Positions 45,752 to 46,326 of a stretch of DNA of 46,326 bases are shown in pieces. The notes below the pieces were generated by a model. The model was not told the DNA's origin. It saw nothing but the letters and a program-made list of their open reading frames with translations, and searched no databases. The first letter of the stretch is position 1. The number at the start of each line of letters is the position of its first letter. A program made the translations under genes and the position numbers. The stretch comes from Lachnospiraceae bacterium (lineage in GTDB: Bacteria; Bacillota; Clostridia; Lachnospirales; Lachnospiraceae), in contig JAUNIX010000014.1 in NCBI GenBank assembly GCA_030523275.1, positions 29,207 through 75,532 on the forward strand, read 5' to 3'.

Positions 45752-46326
45752 ATGATATGCAATGAACGTGGAGTAAAAAATCCTTCTCAATATTTTTTCT
45801 TCTCACCATCAGAAGGATTTTTAAAATATAATTATGGAATTATGAATTTGGGACACTTCTATTGCCAATTTGGTTATCGAATTGAACGAAAAGGAAATGC
45901 TTTGCCATTGTTTATTTATATAGTTGATGGAGAATTTCATTTAAACTATGATTCGAAACATTATATTGGCAATAGTGGTGATATTCTATTGATCAATTGT
46001 TCCAAACCACATACTTATTATGTAGAAAATAACTGTGAATTTTTATACTTTCATTTTATTGGTAATTCTGCCGTTCAGGTTACCGAACATCTAATTCAAA
46101 AAAATAACTCTCCATTATTTCAGATAAAAAACACATTACAATTATATCAAAGTTTAAATGATACAATTTCTAAACTATACTACTCACAAACAGTCCATGA
46201 TGTTGAGTTATCCTGTCTTGTTTATCAATGTTTATGTACGCTACAGGCAACGGAAGATATTTTTACAACAGAAAAGTACAGTTTACAAGGGACTACACAG
46301 GGTAGGTATCTGACGGGAGGGGTGCC
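45752..46326 (+). CDS. AraC-family regulator, N-terminal part, cut by the window
   Basis: 191 codons visible and open to the edge. The N-terminus has the AraC-type cupin: LPLFIYIVDGEFHLNYDSKHYIGNSGDILLINCSKPHTYYV and FLYFHFIG. A helical linker follows. The DNA-binding helices would lie beyond the window. It is divergent from the epimerase-radical enzyme operon, so it probably controls it in response to a small ligand. The last 40 bp are unusually G-rich and do not read like the family. A GGAGA site lies before the ATG. Confidence 0.8.
   Translation, partial: MICNERGVKNPSQYFFFSPSEGFLKYNYGIMNLGHFYCQFGYRIERKGNALPLFIYIVDGEFHLNYDSKHYIGNSGDILLINCSKPHTYYVENNCEFLYFHFIGNSAVQVTEHLIQKNNSPLFQIKNTLQLYQSLNDTISKLYYSQTVHDVELSCLVYQCLCTLQATEDIFTTEKYSLQGTTQGRYLTGGV

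Overview
The window reads as chromosomal DNA of a low-GC anaerobic Firmicute, most likely a gut Lachnospiraceae-type Clostridium relative. The evidence is AT-rich composition, strong AGGAGG ribosome sites, and the gene set: YtaF, CwlD, YwmB, a two-cluster ferredoxin, a DUF1858 redox protein, a glycyl radical enzyme, and the order gdpP-rplI-dnaB. Both ends cut genes: a penicillin-binding protein on the left and an AraC-type regulator on the right. I see no prophage, IS element, CRISPR array or tRNA. Most of the window is ordinary housekeeping DNA with small accessory patches.

Region by region. 1-8.4 kb (minus): a class A PBP follows a YhaO/YhaN-like nuclease-ATPase pair; then a methyltransferase overlaps an 837-residue membrane-anchored protein with a degenerate papain-like C-terminus. 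8.4-12.1 kb (minus): a small hypothetical, YwmB, the SRP RNA, a four-repeat CnaB surface protein with a sortase signal, and tadA. 12.2-20.7 kb (mixed): Nudix hydrolase, ytaF, a small membrane protein, a DUF6128-like protein, the run HAD phosphatase / DUF4253 / TatD / rsmA, a VanZ-domain protein and a CPBP protease. 20.7-21.5 kb: a gene-poor patch with a type I toxin-antitoxin locus and a candidate 100-nt RNA that has its own -10 and terminator. 21.6-28.6 kb (minus): a complete F1Fo ATP synthase operon, atpZ-I-B-E-F-H-A-G-D-C, whose c subunit carries a Na+-binding signature. 28.9-30.0 kb: an SH3-NlpC/P60 hydrolase and, upstream, an orphan transcript with two tiny Shine-Dalgarno-led ORFs ending at a terminator. 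30.1-33.9 kb (minus): the operon sua5, LMW-phosphatase-like, rpiB, xpt, thioesterase, YoaK. 34.0-37.4 kb: cwlD, a small hypothetical, mecA, ferredoxin, DUF1858 protein and a MerR-type regulator. 37.5-41.4 kb (minus): gdpP, rplI, dnaB. 41.5-46.3 kb: a NanE-like epimerase, a glycyl radical enzyme of the Cys-x-Glu class and its activase, divergent from an AraC-family regulator.

The parts most likely to hold undescribed biology are the NanE-like/glycyl radical enzyme cluster (41.5-46.3 kb), the two orphan small-RNA candidates (21385-21485 and 29713-29937), and several proteins that keep a fold but have lost a key residue: the LMW phosphatase (Cys to Ser), the C39-like domain (no His) and CnaB repeat 3 (no cross-linking Lys).
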